DNA from: Pseudomonadota bacterium
Lineage (GTDB): Bacteria > Pseudomonadota > Gammaproteobacteria > Burkholderiales > UBA9220
Reading direction: 5' to 3'
Assembly (NCBI GenBank): GCA_021845865.1
Contig: JAJZVC010000021.1
Coordinates: 1 to 46,803 of the forward strand
DNA length: 46,803 nucleotides
Part shown: one piece after another, positions 7,066-14,523 of the stretch
Position numbering within the stretch: the stretch's first letter is position 1
Layout of the letters: the number at the start of each line of letters is the position of its first letter
Made by a program: the position numbers and the translations under genes
The notes under the pieces: generated by a model
What the model saw: the letters and a program-made list of their open reading frames with translations, nothing else
Databases searched by the model: none
What the model was told of the DNA's origin: nothing

Positions 7066-8568
7066 GTGTCTCTTGCCGTCCTATTCAGCCGGGCCGCCAG
7101 CGGGATGGAAGCACCGTTGGTCACGGTGGAGGTGCACCTTTCAAACGGTCTTCCTTCTTTCACCATCGTCGGCCTTCCCGAAACGGAGGTGAAGGAAAGC
7201 AAGGACCGGGTACGCTCCGCCCTGCTCAATTCCCAGTTCGATTTCCCTGCCCGGCGCATCACGGTCAACTTGGCCCCCGCCGATTTGCCGAAGGAGGGGG
7301 GGCGCTTCGACCTTCCCATCGCCCTCGGCATTCTCGCCGCTTCCGGCCAACTGCCCAGCCAGGGGCTGGACCGCTTCGAATTCGCGGGGGAGCTGGCCCT
7401 CACCGGGGAACTCCGTCCCTTTCGAGGAGCCCTGGCCGTCACGCTAACGGCCAGCCGGGACGGGCGTGCCTTCGTCCTTCCCCAGGAAAACGCCGCCGAA
7501 GCGGCACTGGTTGAGGGCGCGGAAGTTTACCCCGCGCACTCCCTCTTGGCGGTCTGCGCCCATCTTGCCGGCCATGAAACCCTGCCCAGGCAGTTAACCG
7601 AGGAAGCGCCATCCGTCGTTGCCTACCCTGATTTCAGCGAGGTAAAAGGCCAGGCCCAAGCCAAGAGGGCCCTGGAAATCGCCGCTGCGGGCGGCCACAG
7701 CGTCCTGATGAGCGGCCCGCCGGGAACGGGGAAATCCATGCTGGCGGCCCGTTTTCCCGGCATTCTTCCCCCCATGACCGACGCCGAGGCCATGGAATCC
7801 GCCGCGGTGCAATCCATCAACGGCAGCTTTTCCCTCGGCGTCTGGAAGCGCCGTCCATTCCGCAGTCCCCACCACTCGGCCTCCAGCGTCGCCCTGGTCG
7901 GCGGCGGCAGCCACCCCCGTCCCGGTGAAATTTCTCTCGCCCACCACGGGGTTCTTTTTCTCGACGAACTGCCCGAGTTTCCCCGCCCCGTCCTGGAGGC
8001 ATTGCGGGAGCCCCTGGAAAGCGGCCGCGTCACCATTTCCCGCGCCGCCCGCCAAGCGGATTTTCCTGCCCGCTTCCAGCTCCTGGCCGCCATGAATCCT
8101 TGCCCCTGCGGCTATCTTGGCCACCCCTCCGGGAAATGTCATTGCACGCCGGATCAGGTCCAGCGCTATCGGGGCCGCCTGTCCGGCCCCCTGCTGGACC
8201 GCATCGACATTCAAATCGAAGTGCCGTCCCTGTCCCAGGATGAACTGCTGGGACAGGCTTCGGCGACAGGAGAATCCAGCGACCGTATTCGCCAACGGGT
8301 CAGCGACGCCCGGGACCGGGCGCTGGCGCGGCAGGGGAAAACCAACGCCGGCCTGTCGCCAAGTGAAATCGAACGCCATTGCACGCCAGAAAAAGCGGCG
8401 GAGGACTTGCTGCGGCAGGCGATGGCTCGGCTAAACTTGTCCGCCCGCGCTTACCACCGCATTCTCAAGGTCGCCCGGACCATCGCCGATCTGGCGCATG
8501 TGGATGCCATCGCCTCTGCCCATGTGGCTGAAGCGGTGCATTATCGCCGCTTCGATCAAGCCGGCTAG
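7066..8568 (+). CDS. comM: ComM / YifB family Mg-chelatase-like AAA+ ATPase
   Basis: The protein has 500 aa. The N-terminal Lon-protease-like domain starts MSLAVLFSRAASGMEAPLVT and has GLPSFTIVGLPETEVKESKD. The AAA+ domain follows with Walker A (GPPGTGKS, near residue 220), Walker B (GVLFLDELPEF) and the Mg-chelatase-type NPCPCGYLGHP insert with its cysteines. The C-terminal part (ARAYHRILKVARTIADL) is the family's helical lid. ComM is a hexameric helicase that helps branch migration during natural transformation. The start is a GTG; nearby ATGs would cut into the conserved N-terminus. A dprA gene is also in the window (27538), consistent with DNA uptake, although it is a housekeeping neighbour in many species. 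Confidence 0.95.
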   Translation: MSLAVLFSRAASGMEAPLVTVEVHLSNGLPSFTIVGLPETEVKESKDRVRSALLNSQFDFPARRITVNLAPADLPKEGGRFDLPIALGILAASGQLPSQGLDRFEFAGELALTGELRPFRGALAVTLTASRDGRAFVLPQENAAEAALVEGAEVYPAHSLLAVCAHLAGHETLPRQLTEEAPSVVAYPDFSEVKGQAQAKRALEIAAAGGHSVLMSGPPGTGKSMLAARFPGILPPMTDAEAMESAAVQSINGSFSLGVWKRRPFRSPHHSASSVALVGGGSHPRPGEISLAHHGVLFLDELPEFPRPVLEALREPLESGRVTISRAARQADFPARFQLLAAMNPCPCGYLGHPSGKCHCTPDQVQRYRGRLSGPLLDRIDIQIEVPSLSQDELLGQASATGESSDRIRQRVSDARDRALARQGKTNAGLSPSEIERHCTPEKAAEDLLRQAMARLNLSARAYHRILKVARTIADLAHVDAIASAHVAEAVHYRRFDQAG

Positions 8569-9035
8569 GGCCAGTAATGAATTCCCCAACGATGAGGATA
8601 GCCGTAGGGATAATAGAAGTCGTCATGCCACCAAGGCGACGGGGGCCGAGGGAGCGCGGTCCGCTCGATGGTCGCGGCGGCGATTAACGGCCCGGCGAAG
8701 GTTTCTGGTCCGTAAGCGCGCTCCCGCGCCTCCCCCAGGTTCCCCCTGACACGCAAAGCCTGCCCGGCGCCGAACAGCGCCGACGAGAACGCGCCGGGAT
8801 TGCAGGCGGCGAAGGTTTGCGCCGCCGGGCTGCCCACGCGCTGCAGCACGAAACAGGTATAGTCCCCGTCCCGCGCCGCCTTGATGACAATGCCCGTCCA
8901 CGTCACCGCCGGGCCGTGGAGGTCCTGTTCCAGGGTGGCGCGCCAGGAAGGGGGTTGCGCATCGCCCGCCAGGCCCGTCGCCGCAAATCCGCCCAGACAG
9001 GCGGCCAGAAGCAGGCGAAGGGCGGCCCCGGTCAA
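8565..9035 (-). CDS. Slp-like outer-membrane (lipo)protein
   Basis: The protein has 156 aa. A TTG start overlaps the pilU stop by three bases (TTGA), so translation is probably coupled. The N-terminus has a hydrophobic stretch with LLAAC, a possible lipobox, and also a run to GLAGDA that could be cleaved by signal peptidase I. The core (VTWTGIVIKAARDGDYTCFV, then GQALRVRGNLGEARE and a Tyr/Trp/Pro-rich tail) resembles the starvation lipoprotein Slp family, an OB-fold. The tail ends YPHRWGIHYWP. I assign the family by pattern only; sequence similarity is modest. It ends 4 bases inside the end of comM on the opposite strand. Confidence 0.6.
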   Translation of the reverse strand: MTGAALRLLLAACLGGFAATGLAGDAQPPSWRATLEQDLHGPAVTWTGIVIKAARDGDYTCFVLQRVGSPAAQTFAACNPGAFSSALFGAGQALRVRGNLGEARERAYGPETFAGPLIAAATIERTALPRPPSPWWHDDFYYPYGYPHRWGIHYWP

Positions 9036-10189
9036 ATCTTGTCCAGATCGCCCAGGTTCAGGGTAAACGAACTGAGATCGTCGGCGCTTTCCTGCTTGAT
9101 CGCCTCGGTGCTGAGGGTTTCCTCCTCCACCGGCGGGGCGTTGTTGACCAGCCAGGACAGGTTGGTGGCGGAGTCGGCATTGGCCATCGCCTCCTCCAGG
9201 GAAATCCTGCCGCTCTTGTAGAGCTTGTAGAGGGACTGCTCGAAAGTCTGGGAGCCGGGAGTGAGGCTTTTCTCCATGGCCTCCTTGATTTCGTCCACGT
9301 TGCCGTTCTTGATCAGCTCGGCGATGTGGGTGGTGTTCATCAGCACCTCCACCGCCGGCACCCGCTTGCCGTCCACCCCCCGCACCAGGCGCTGGGACAC
9401 CACGCACTTGAGGCTGATGGACAGGTCCAGCAGCAAGCTGGGCCGCGCCTCGTGGGGGAAGAAGTTGATGATGCGGTTCATGGCGTGATAGCTGTTGTTG
9501 GCGTGCAGCGTGGACAGGCACAGGTGGCCGGTCTGGGCATAGGTCATGGCGTGCTGCATGGACTCCTTGTCGCGGATTTCGCCGATCAGGATCATGTCCG
9601 GCGCCTCTCGCATGGCGTTGACCAGGGCGTTGTGGAAGGACTGGGTGTCCAGGCCCACCTCCCGCTGGTTGACCACGGATTTCTTGTGCTGGTAGACGAA
9701 TTCGATCGGATCCTCGATGGTGAGGATGTGTCCGCTCTTGCTGCTGTTGCGGTGGTCGATCATGGCCGCCAGGGTGGTGGACTTGCCCGAGCCGGTGGCG
9801 CCGACGATGAGGATCAGGCCGCGCTTCTCGTTCGCCATCTCCTTCATCACCGGTGGCACCCCCAGCTCATCGATATGGGGAATGGTGCTGGGAATATAGC
9901 GGATGACCATGGCCACGGCCCCCCGCTGGCGAAATACGTTGACCCGGAAGTTTCCCACGTTGGGCACCGAGTAGCCGAAGTTCATTTCATTGGTGGCCTC
10001 GAAAGCCTGTATCTGCGCTTCGTTCATCAACCCGTAGGCAATCTGCTTGGACGATTCGGGGTCCAGTTCGGGCATGTTGATCGGCCGGCAAACCCCCTCG
10101 ATCTTGATGTTGATTCGGGTCCCGGAGGAAAAGAACAGGTCCGACGCCCGTTTTTCCGCCATCAATTTCAAGAGGGGGAGAATATCCAT
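9032..10189 (-). CDS. pilU: Type IV pilus retraction ATPase, PilT/PilU family
   Basis: The protein has 385 aa. It shows the PilT-type N-terminal PAS-like domain (ASDLFFSSGTRINIKIEGV), Walker A (GATGSGKST, around residue 130), the Asp box (ILTIEDPIEFVYQHKKS), Walker B with MILIGEIRDKE, and the His box (TGHLCLSTLHANN). The sequence QRGAVAMVIRYIPSTIP and the long acidic tail fit PilU better than PilT. PilU is an accessory retraction motor that works with PilT in twitching. Its position is odd: it is not beside pilT but downstream of the partner-switching set, 3 bases after the unknown gene at 10193. The two are certainly co-translated or co-transcribed. Confidence 0.88.
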   Translation of the reverse strand: MDILPLLKLMAEKRASDLFFSSGTRINIKIEGVCRPINMPELDPESSKQIAYGLMNEAQIQAFEATNEMNFGYSVPNVGNFRVNVFRQRGAVAMVIRYIPSTIPHIDELGVPPVMKEMANEKRGLILIVGATGSGKSTTLAAMIDHRNSSKSGHILTIEDPIEFVYQHKKSVVNQREVGLDTQSFHNALVNAMREAPDMILIGEIRDKESMQHAMTYAQTGHLCLSTLHANNSYHAMNRIINFFPHEARPSLLLDLSISLKCVVSQRLVRGVDGKRVPAVEVLMNTTHIAELIKNGNVDEIKEAMEKSLTPGSQTFEQSLYKLYKSGRISLEEAMANADSATNLSWLVNNAPPVEEETLSTEAIKQESADDLSSFTLNLGDLDKI

Positions 10190-10192
10190 GGA

Positions 10193-10996
10193 TTATTTAT
10201 CCTTGTTGAAAAGCGACTTGATGGCGCCGAAGAGCTTCGTGCCCTGCTGGGGTTCTGGCGCGGCTTCGTCCTGATGCACGACATACTGGTGGGCCTCGGG
10301 CTTCTTCTCGGTCCTGGCCTTCAGCATGGCTTCCTGGACGCGGCCCAGCGCGCGGAAACGATTGGGCTTGCCGATCAGATATTTGCCGAATTCATCCAGC
10401 AGCGCCTCGTTGATTTCCTCCGCGTCATAGGTGAACTCGCTGACCCCCAGCATTTCGAAGTTGCGCGACGCAATCTTGATTTTGGCCTGATCGAAATCGG
10501 CGCTGACGAGGAAATTGATCAGGATGCTGTTGGCCAGGGTGAATTCCCCTTTCTCCAAATATCCCCGCGGATTGCGGATTTCGTGGCAATCGAATTTCAG
10601 GTTGTTGCGCCAAAGGTAGTCGCGGAACTGTTCCACGGCTGCCTCGGATTCTTTCGTTACCTTCAGCTCCTTGTCGGTCACGCACTTGAAGCGCAGGTGA
10701 ATTTCCTTGATGAAATCACGGCTGTCGAGGGTGATGTTCTTGGTGGCGACGGCATAATCGGTCTGCCGCATCCCGTCCACCTGGCCGAAGCCCCCGATGT
10801 AATAGGAACGGGGGACTTCCAGCTTGACGACGTTCAATTGGCTGATCAGTTCGTGCAGGAAGCGGTAAATCTGGGCCAGCTTGCCCTGAACCAAGACAAA
10901 ATTCTGATTCAGGGATTGGATCTTGTTCTGCGTCTCCTCAAGCTGTTTGCGCTTGAGCTCTTCCGCTTCTTTTTTCAGGTCGTCCAGCAAACCCAT
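10193..10996 (-). CDS. Conserved-looking protein of unknown function, N-terminal coiled coil
   Basis: The protein has 267 aa and I do not recognise its family. The first 35 residues are a highly charged helix (DDLKKEAEELKRKQLEE), likely a coiled coil. The middle has a beta-rich part (SYYIGGFGQVDGMRQTDYAV, LRFKCVTDKELKV) followed by FTLANSILINFLVSADFDQA. The end is a Gln/Glu/Pro linker and a basic helix (TKLFGAIKSLFNKDK) that could touch a membrane. No signal peptide and no membrane span are seen. It sits between rsbS and pilU, only 3 bases before pilU, so a role linked to pili or to the upstream signalling module is possible but unproven. Confidence 0.7.
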   Translation of the reverse strand: MGLLDDLKKEAEELKRKQLEETQNKIQSLNQNFVLVQGKLAQIYRFLHELISQLNVVKLEVPRSYYIGGFGQVDGMRQTDYAVATKNITLDSRDFIKEIHLRFKCVTDKELKVTKESEAAVEQFRDYLWRNNLKFDCHEIRNPRGYLEKGEFTLANSILINFLVSADFDQAKIKIASRNFEMLGVSEFTYDAEEINEALLDEFGKYLIGKPNRFRALGRVQEAMLKARTEKKPEAHQYVVHQDEAAPEPQQGTKLFGAIKSLFNKDK

Positions 10997-11051
10997 GGGG
11001 AATCTCGTCGCAAGGAAATAATAGTTATCGAAAAAAGGAACCGAAACCCGC

Positions 11052-11066
11052 TTGCAGTGTATGCAA
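11052..11066. promoter_or_regulatory. Inverted repeat in the gap between rsbS and the unknown gene
   Basis: TTGCA-GTGTA-TGCAA is a perfect 5-bp-arm palindrome in the only sizeable gap (10997-11090) of the run from 14467 to 8565. It could be an operator for a promoter that reads the unknown gene, pilU and the Slp-like gene separately. TATTAT further downstream on the minus strand would make a fair -10 box, but no good -35 box is seen. Confidence 0.3.
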
Positions 11067-11090
11067 AATCCCGGCCGAGATAAAGGCGGC

Positions 11091-11426
11091 TCAGCCGGTC
11101 AGGTCCAGGGCGGTCTCGAATTGGGGCGGCAGGAGGGTCATCCCGGCCAGGGCGAAGGCCGCCGTCGGCTGCATGCTGATGCAGACCATGCGGACATTGA
11201 TCGCCTTGCAGGCAACGGCCAGGCGGTTGAGCCAGGCGTAGTAGACGCCGTCGATCAACGACAGGTCCGACAGATCGTAATAAACCAGGCTCGCCCGCCG
11301 GGCCTGGAGACGCCGCACCACCTCCTCGATCAATTCCTCCACCCGGCTGATATCCAGGCTGCGGGAGGGCTCCAAGAGGGCGCTGCTCTGGCCGAGGGGG
11401 GTCAGGTGGAATCCCGCGGCGCTCAT
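11091..11426 (-). CDS. rsbS: RsbS-like STAS-domain protein with Gly at the usual phospho-Ser position
   Basis: The protein has 111 aa and is a single STAS domain. Clear RsbS marks are YYDLSDLSLIDGVYYAWLNR, VRMVCISMQPTAAFALAGM and the end FETALDLTG (B. subtilis RsbS has IETALDL). In RsbS the kinase RsbT phosphorylates the Ser of the IDS motif. Here that motif reads I-D-G, so the usual switch site is missing. In known stressosomes RsbS holds RsbT until phosphorylated. It follows the RsbR-like gene by 5 bases. Either this protein is a permanent anchor for the kinase or another Ser/Thr is used. Confidence 0.85.
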   Translation of the reverse strand: MSAAGFHLTPLGQSSALLEPSRSLDISRVEELIEEVVRRLQARRASLVYYDLSDLSLIDGVYYAWLNRLAVACKAINVRMVCISMQPTAAFALAGMTLLPPQFETALDLTG

Positions 11427-11431
11427 GGCGG

Positions 11432-12328
11432 TCAGTTTTGGCTCGATACCTGGATATTCATGCGCCGGAACGCCTCTTTAAGGCCGTCCGAAAGGCTGGC
11501 GCGGGTGGTCACCCCTCCCAGATCGATGTTGAGGCTGGTCAAGGCCCGGGCAATTTCCGGCCGGATGCCGGTAAGAATGGCGTCGGAACCCATCAGCTGC
11601 ACCGCCCGCACCATCTGGATCAGGTGGTGGGACACCTGGGAATCGATGTTTTTCACCCCCGTGAGGTCCATCACCACCGCCTGGGCCCGGTCCTGGGCAA
11701 TGCGGTTGAGCAGGGCCTCCATCACCAGCATGGTGCGGCTGGAATCCAGGGTGCCGATGATGGGAAGGGTCAGCACGCCGTCCCAAATCTGGGTGATGGG
11801 CGTGGCGGTTTCCCGCAGTTCGGCCTCCTGGGCATAGATGGTCTTTTCCTTCTCCTCCAGGTAGGCCTGAAACACCGCCAGGTCCAGCTCGTTGAAGGTG
11901 CCGGAGAGGAACAGCAGGATTTCCTTCAACTCCTGGAAATCCTGTTGGACCGCTTGCTTGCTGGGCTTGGCCTGCTCCTCCTTCTCCAGGGAGTCGATCA
12001 GGGTGCGCTGCATGAACTGGTTGAAGCGCACCAGGTCCTCCACCCGGCCGCCGCGCACCAGAATCTGCTTGGAAAGGTTGTTGAAAAACATCTCCAGGGC
12101 ATGGAACTGGGGAGTGGTATCGTCGGTGGGGTCCCGGGACTCCAGCAGCGCCATCAGCAATTGCAGGAACTCGAGGCAGAAATCGGTAACTTCCTCGTTG
12201 GCGAGGAGGTTGTTGCTGCCGCCGAAAATGGTACGGCCTTCCCGCTCGATGGTTTCGGAAATGCTCCCGATCTGCAGCTTGAGAATATCCCGCAGGCGGG
12301 TCCCCAGGTTGGTCGTTTTTTGCGCCAT
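11432..12328 (-). CDS. rsbR: RsbR-like stressosome protein (N-terminal helical domain + STAS)
   Basis: The protein has 298 aa. The N-terminal 170 residues are helical, with a region (EVTDFCLEFLQLLMALLES) that does not look like the globin fold of B. subtilis RsbRA and is closer to RsbRD-type sensors. The linker helix (YLEEKEKTIYAQEAELRE) leads into a STAS domain with TATPITQIWDG (likely Thr171 equivalent), VVMDLTGVKNIDSQVSHHLI (Ser at the Thr205 equivalent) and ILTGIRPEIARAL. Both switch positions are thus occupied by Thr/Ser, unlike in the partner RsbS. The start at 12328 has AGGA upstream. The gene follows the RsbT-RsbX fusion, overlapping nothing but only about 30 bases away. Confidence 0.85.
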   Translation of the reverse strand: MAQKTTNLGTRLRDILKLQIGSISETIEREGRTIFGGSNNLLANEEVTDFCLEFLQLLMALLESRDPTDDTTPQFHALEMFFNNLSKQILVRGGRVEDLVRFNQFMQRTLIDSLEKEEQAKPSKQAVQQDFQELKEILLFLSGTFNELDLAVFQAYLEEKEKTIYAQEAELRETATPITQIWDGVLTLPIIGTLDSSRTMLVMEALLNRIAQDRAQAVVMDLTGVKNIDSQVSHHLIQMVRAVQLMGSDAILTGIRPEIARALTSLNIDLGGVTTRASLSDGLKEAFRRMNIQVSSQN

Positions 12329-12359
12329 GGTCGTCCTGTCCTCCTGGAACAGATGGGCG

Positions 12360-13412
12360 TCAGCCGTAACTGGCGACGCACAGGGATTGGTCGTCGGAAA
12401 TCCTGCCCATGATATTCCCCAGCAGGTAGGCAATCAACTGGGGATGATGATGGAATAGCGGGGCAAACTTGGAAAAATCGCTGTTGCGCCGAATGCCGTC
12501 GCTGGCGGTAATGGCCAGAATACGTTTGTTGAAACTGGAGGTCGTGGTGACCGGCTGTTTGTGTTCCCGGCCGAGGATGCCGGGGGCGAAGGCAAAATTC
12601 TGCAACTCGCCGTCGACGACCAAGTGGGCATGCATGTCCCCCACCCCGGCCATGGCCAGGGTCTTATCGGCAAAAGAGATTCTTGCCGACAGCCCCACGG
12701 CGCCCCGGCTGGTCATGAGCTGCCGGTCCACCTTGTTCAGCACCTGGATGGGCGGGTAATCCCCCTCCAGGAACAAGGCCAGGTTGGCGGTGCTCTTCTG
12801 GGCGTGCTCGCCATGTCCCAGCCCGTCGAGATGCAGCCAGCTCAGGGTTTCACCGTGCTGCTGCATGTAAATGCGGTCGCCGTTGTAGCGATCGTCCCCC
12901 AGGGAGCGGCTAAAGAGGCCTATTTCCATGGGGGGGGCGGACCTGTCCCCGCCCGCGCGCTTGCCGTGGCGGCGAAAGCGCGCCAGGAAGGCACAACCGC
13001 TCCAGCGGCTATCGGACCCCGGCTTATCCACTTGGGTATAGACATGCGCTTCGTCGGACAGCCGCAAAATGCTGCCCAAGCCTTTGCCCAAGGTATTCGC
13101 CGAGGAGAAGCCGTCCTCCTGGGCGAGGGAAAGGTCGGCGATGCCCGGACCGAAATCCAGGGCAAAAATATCCAGCACCGGACCAGGCTGCTGCCATAGC
13201 TGGATCATGCCCCGGCCATCGGCATGCTTGAGCTGGTTGGTCACCATTTCCGCCATGACCAGGGCCATGTTCTCCCGTTGCAGGTCGGAAAACCCCAGGC
13301 GCTGGGCCACGGCCATCAGCTTGGAGCGCAGCAGGATGATGGCGCTCTCCCCTTGGACCGGATTGGTGTAAAACAGCTTGCAATCCCTGACGCTGTCCAC
13401 CATTCCTGTCAT
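12360..13412 (-). CDS. RsbT-RsbX fusion: serine/threonine switch kinase plus PP2C-type phosphatase
   Basis: The protein has 350 aa. Residues 1-130 form a GHKL kinase like RsbT: N box ALVMAEMVTNQLKHADGRG, G1 box DFGPGIADL and G2 box TLGKGLGSILRLSDEA. Residues 165-350 form a SpoIIE/RsbX-type phosphatase: WLHLDGLGHGEHAQKS and, near the end, ILAITASDGIRR, carrying the metal-binding Asp residues. In the stressosome, RsbT phosphorylates RsbS/RsbR and then activates an output protein, while RsbX resets the switch. Here both opposing activities are in one chain. The ATG at 13412 overlaps the diguanylate cyclase stop (ATGA); an in-frame ATG at 13463 lies inside the cyclase gene and is less likely. Confidence 0.85.
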   Translation of the reverse strand: MTGMVDSVRDCKLFYTNPVQGESAIILLRSKLMAVAQRLGFSDLQRENMALVMAEMVTNQLKHADGRGMIQLWQQPGPVLDIFALDFGPGIADLSLAQEDGFSSANTLGKGLGSILRLSDEAHVYTQVDKPGSDSRWSGCAFLARFRRHGKRAGGDRSAPPMEIGLFSRSLGDDRYNGDRIYMQQHGETLSWLHLDGLGHGEHAQKSTANLALFLEGDYPPIQVLNKVDRQLMTSRGAVGLSARISFADKTLAMAGVGDMHAHLVVDGELQNFAFAPGILGREHKQPVTTTSSFNKRILAITASDGIRRNSDFSKFAPLFHHHPQLIAYLLGNIMGRISDDQSLCVASYG

Positions 13413-14467
13413 TGATCGTTCGCCGCTAGGCAGTAGCTGTCGCAGCCGTCGGACCGGGAGCACTCGTCCACCACCACCCGGCCTCGGCCAGCGCGCTTCG
13501 CGGCATAAAGCGCCTCGTCCGCGCGGCGGATGAAGGTGGCCAAATCCACCCCCCTCATGCGCGAGGCAATGGAAGTGATGCCCACGCTGACCTTATTGTC
13601 CATGGCCGCCAGCACTTGCATGCTCCGGGAGCAGGCCGTGCTCGCGTCGGCGAAAATCAGCATGGCGAACTCATCGCCGCCGACACGGAAGACCAGGTCC
13701 ACGTCGGCCCGGATGACATCCCGCATGGCATGGGCCATTTTGTTGAGATAGGCGTCGCCGAAGGGATGACCGAATTCGTCGTTGATCTGCTTGAAAAAAT
13801 CCAGGTCGAGAAAAACCAGGGAGAGGCTCTCGTTCTTTTGCCGCAAGGTGCGGCGAAACGCCTGCTCGATCCGGTCGTCGAAGGCCCGGCGGTTGAGAAG
13901 GCCGGTCAGCGGGTCCGTCTCCGCCTGGCGGATGCTGGCCCACAACTCCTCCTGGCGCTGCTCGAGGGCCCGCTGCATTTCGTGCAGCTGCTGCTCGGTC
14001 CGCCGGCGGGTCTCGTCGAGATAGCGGCCCATTTCCAAATTGCGGCGTAAAAGCACGGCGGGATCGGCCAGTTCCGTGGACTGCTGCAATTGCTGCTGCA
14101 AGCGCTGCGCCTCTTCGGCCCCTGGCGGGGCTTTCAGCCGCGAAACCAATCCCCGCCCGTTTTCCCCCCAGGTCAGCACCAGATCCTGTCCCTCCAGCCA
14201 CACATGGGCGGGGAGGGGATAACCGGTGGCCGCCCCCGCGGCGCGCAAATCCTCCACGATGCCGAGCATGGCCCGGGCAGCGGCAAAAGGGTTCCCGCCG
14301 AGCTGTTTCACTGTCGTCAGAACCAACCCGATAAAGCTCTGGAGATCGGGCTCGATCGGCAGGTTTTGTTTCAGCAATTCGATCGTGGCCAAGGATGCCT
14401 CGCGATTTAATCCCAGGAGGGGAAGAAACACCGGGAGTGGTCTGGCATTATGCTCCCAATTCTCCAC
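13409..14467 (-). CDS. Diguanylate cyclase (GGDEF) linked to the partner-switching module
   Basis: The protein is about 352 aa if a GTG at 14467 is used; this start is uncertain because no clear ribosome site is seen, and reading further up runs into antisense of the next gene. The N-terminal 130 residues are helical and unfamiliar (LLKQNLPIEPDLQSFIGLVL), followed by a coiled coil (RRTEQQLHEMQRALEQRQEE). The GGDEF domain then shows DPLTGLLNRRAFDD, VFLDLDFFKQINDEFGH and FRVGGDEFAML, an intact active site for c-di-GMP synthesis. The product-inhibition site is not canonical: the four residues that should be RxxD read ADVD, with Arg one residue too early. By analogy with SiaABCD of Pseudomonas and the Moorella stressosome, it is probably the output of the switch. 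Confidence 0.88.
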   Translation of the reverse strand: MENWEHNARPLPVFLPLLGLNREASLATIELLKQNLPIEPDLQSFIGLVLTTVKQLGGNPFAAARAMLGIVEDLRAAGAATGYPLPAHVWLEGQDLVLTWGENGRGLVSRLKAPPGAEEAQRLQQQLQQSTELADPAVLLRRNLEMGRYLDETRRRTEQQLHEMQRALEQRQEELWASIRQAETDPLTGLLNRRAFDDRIEQAFRRTLRQKNESLSLVFLDLDFFKQINDEFGHPFGDAYLNKMAHAMRDVIRADVDLVFRVGGDEFAMLIFADASTACSRSMQVLAAMDNKVSVGITSIASRMRGVDLATFIRRADEALYAAKRAGRGRVVVDECSRSDGCDSYCLAANDQ

Positions 14468-14523
14468 CGAATAAACCGGTGTTATCCTGAACCCATTTCG
14501 ATCCTGAAATCGAGGACCTCCTG

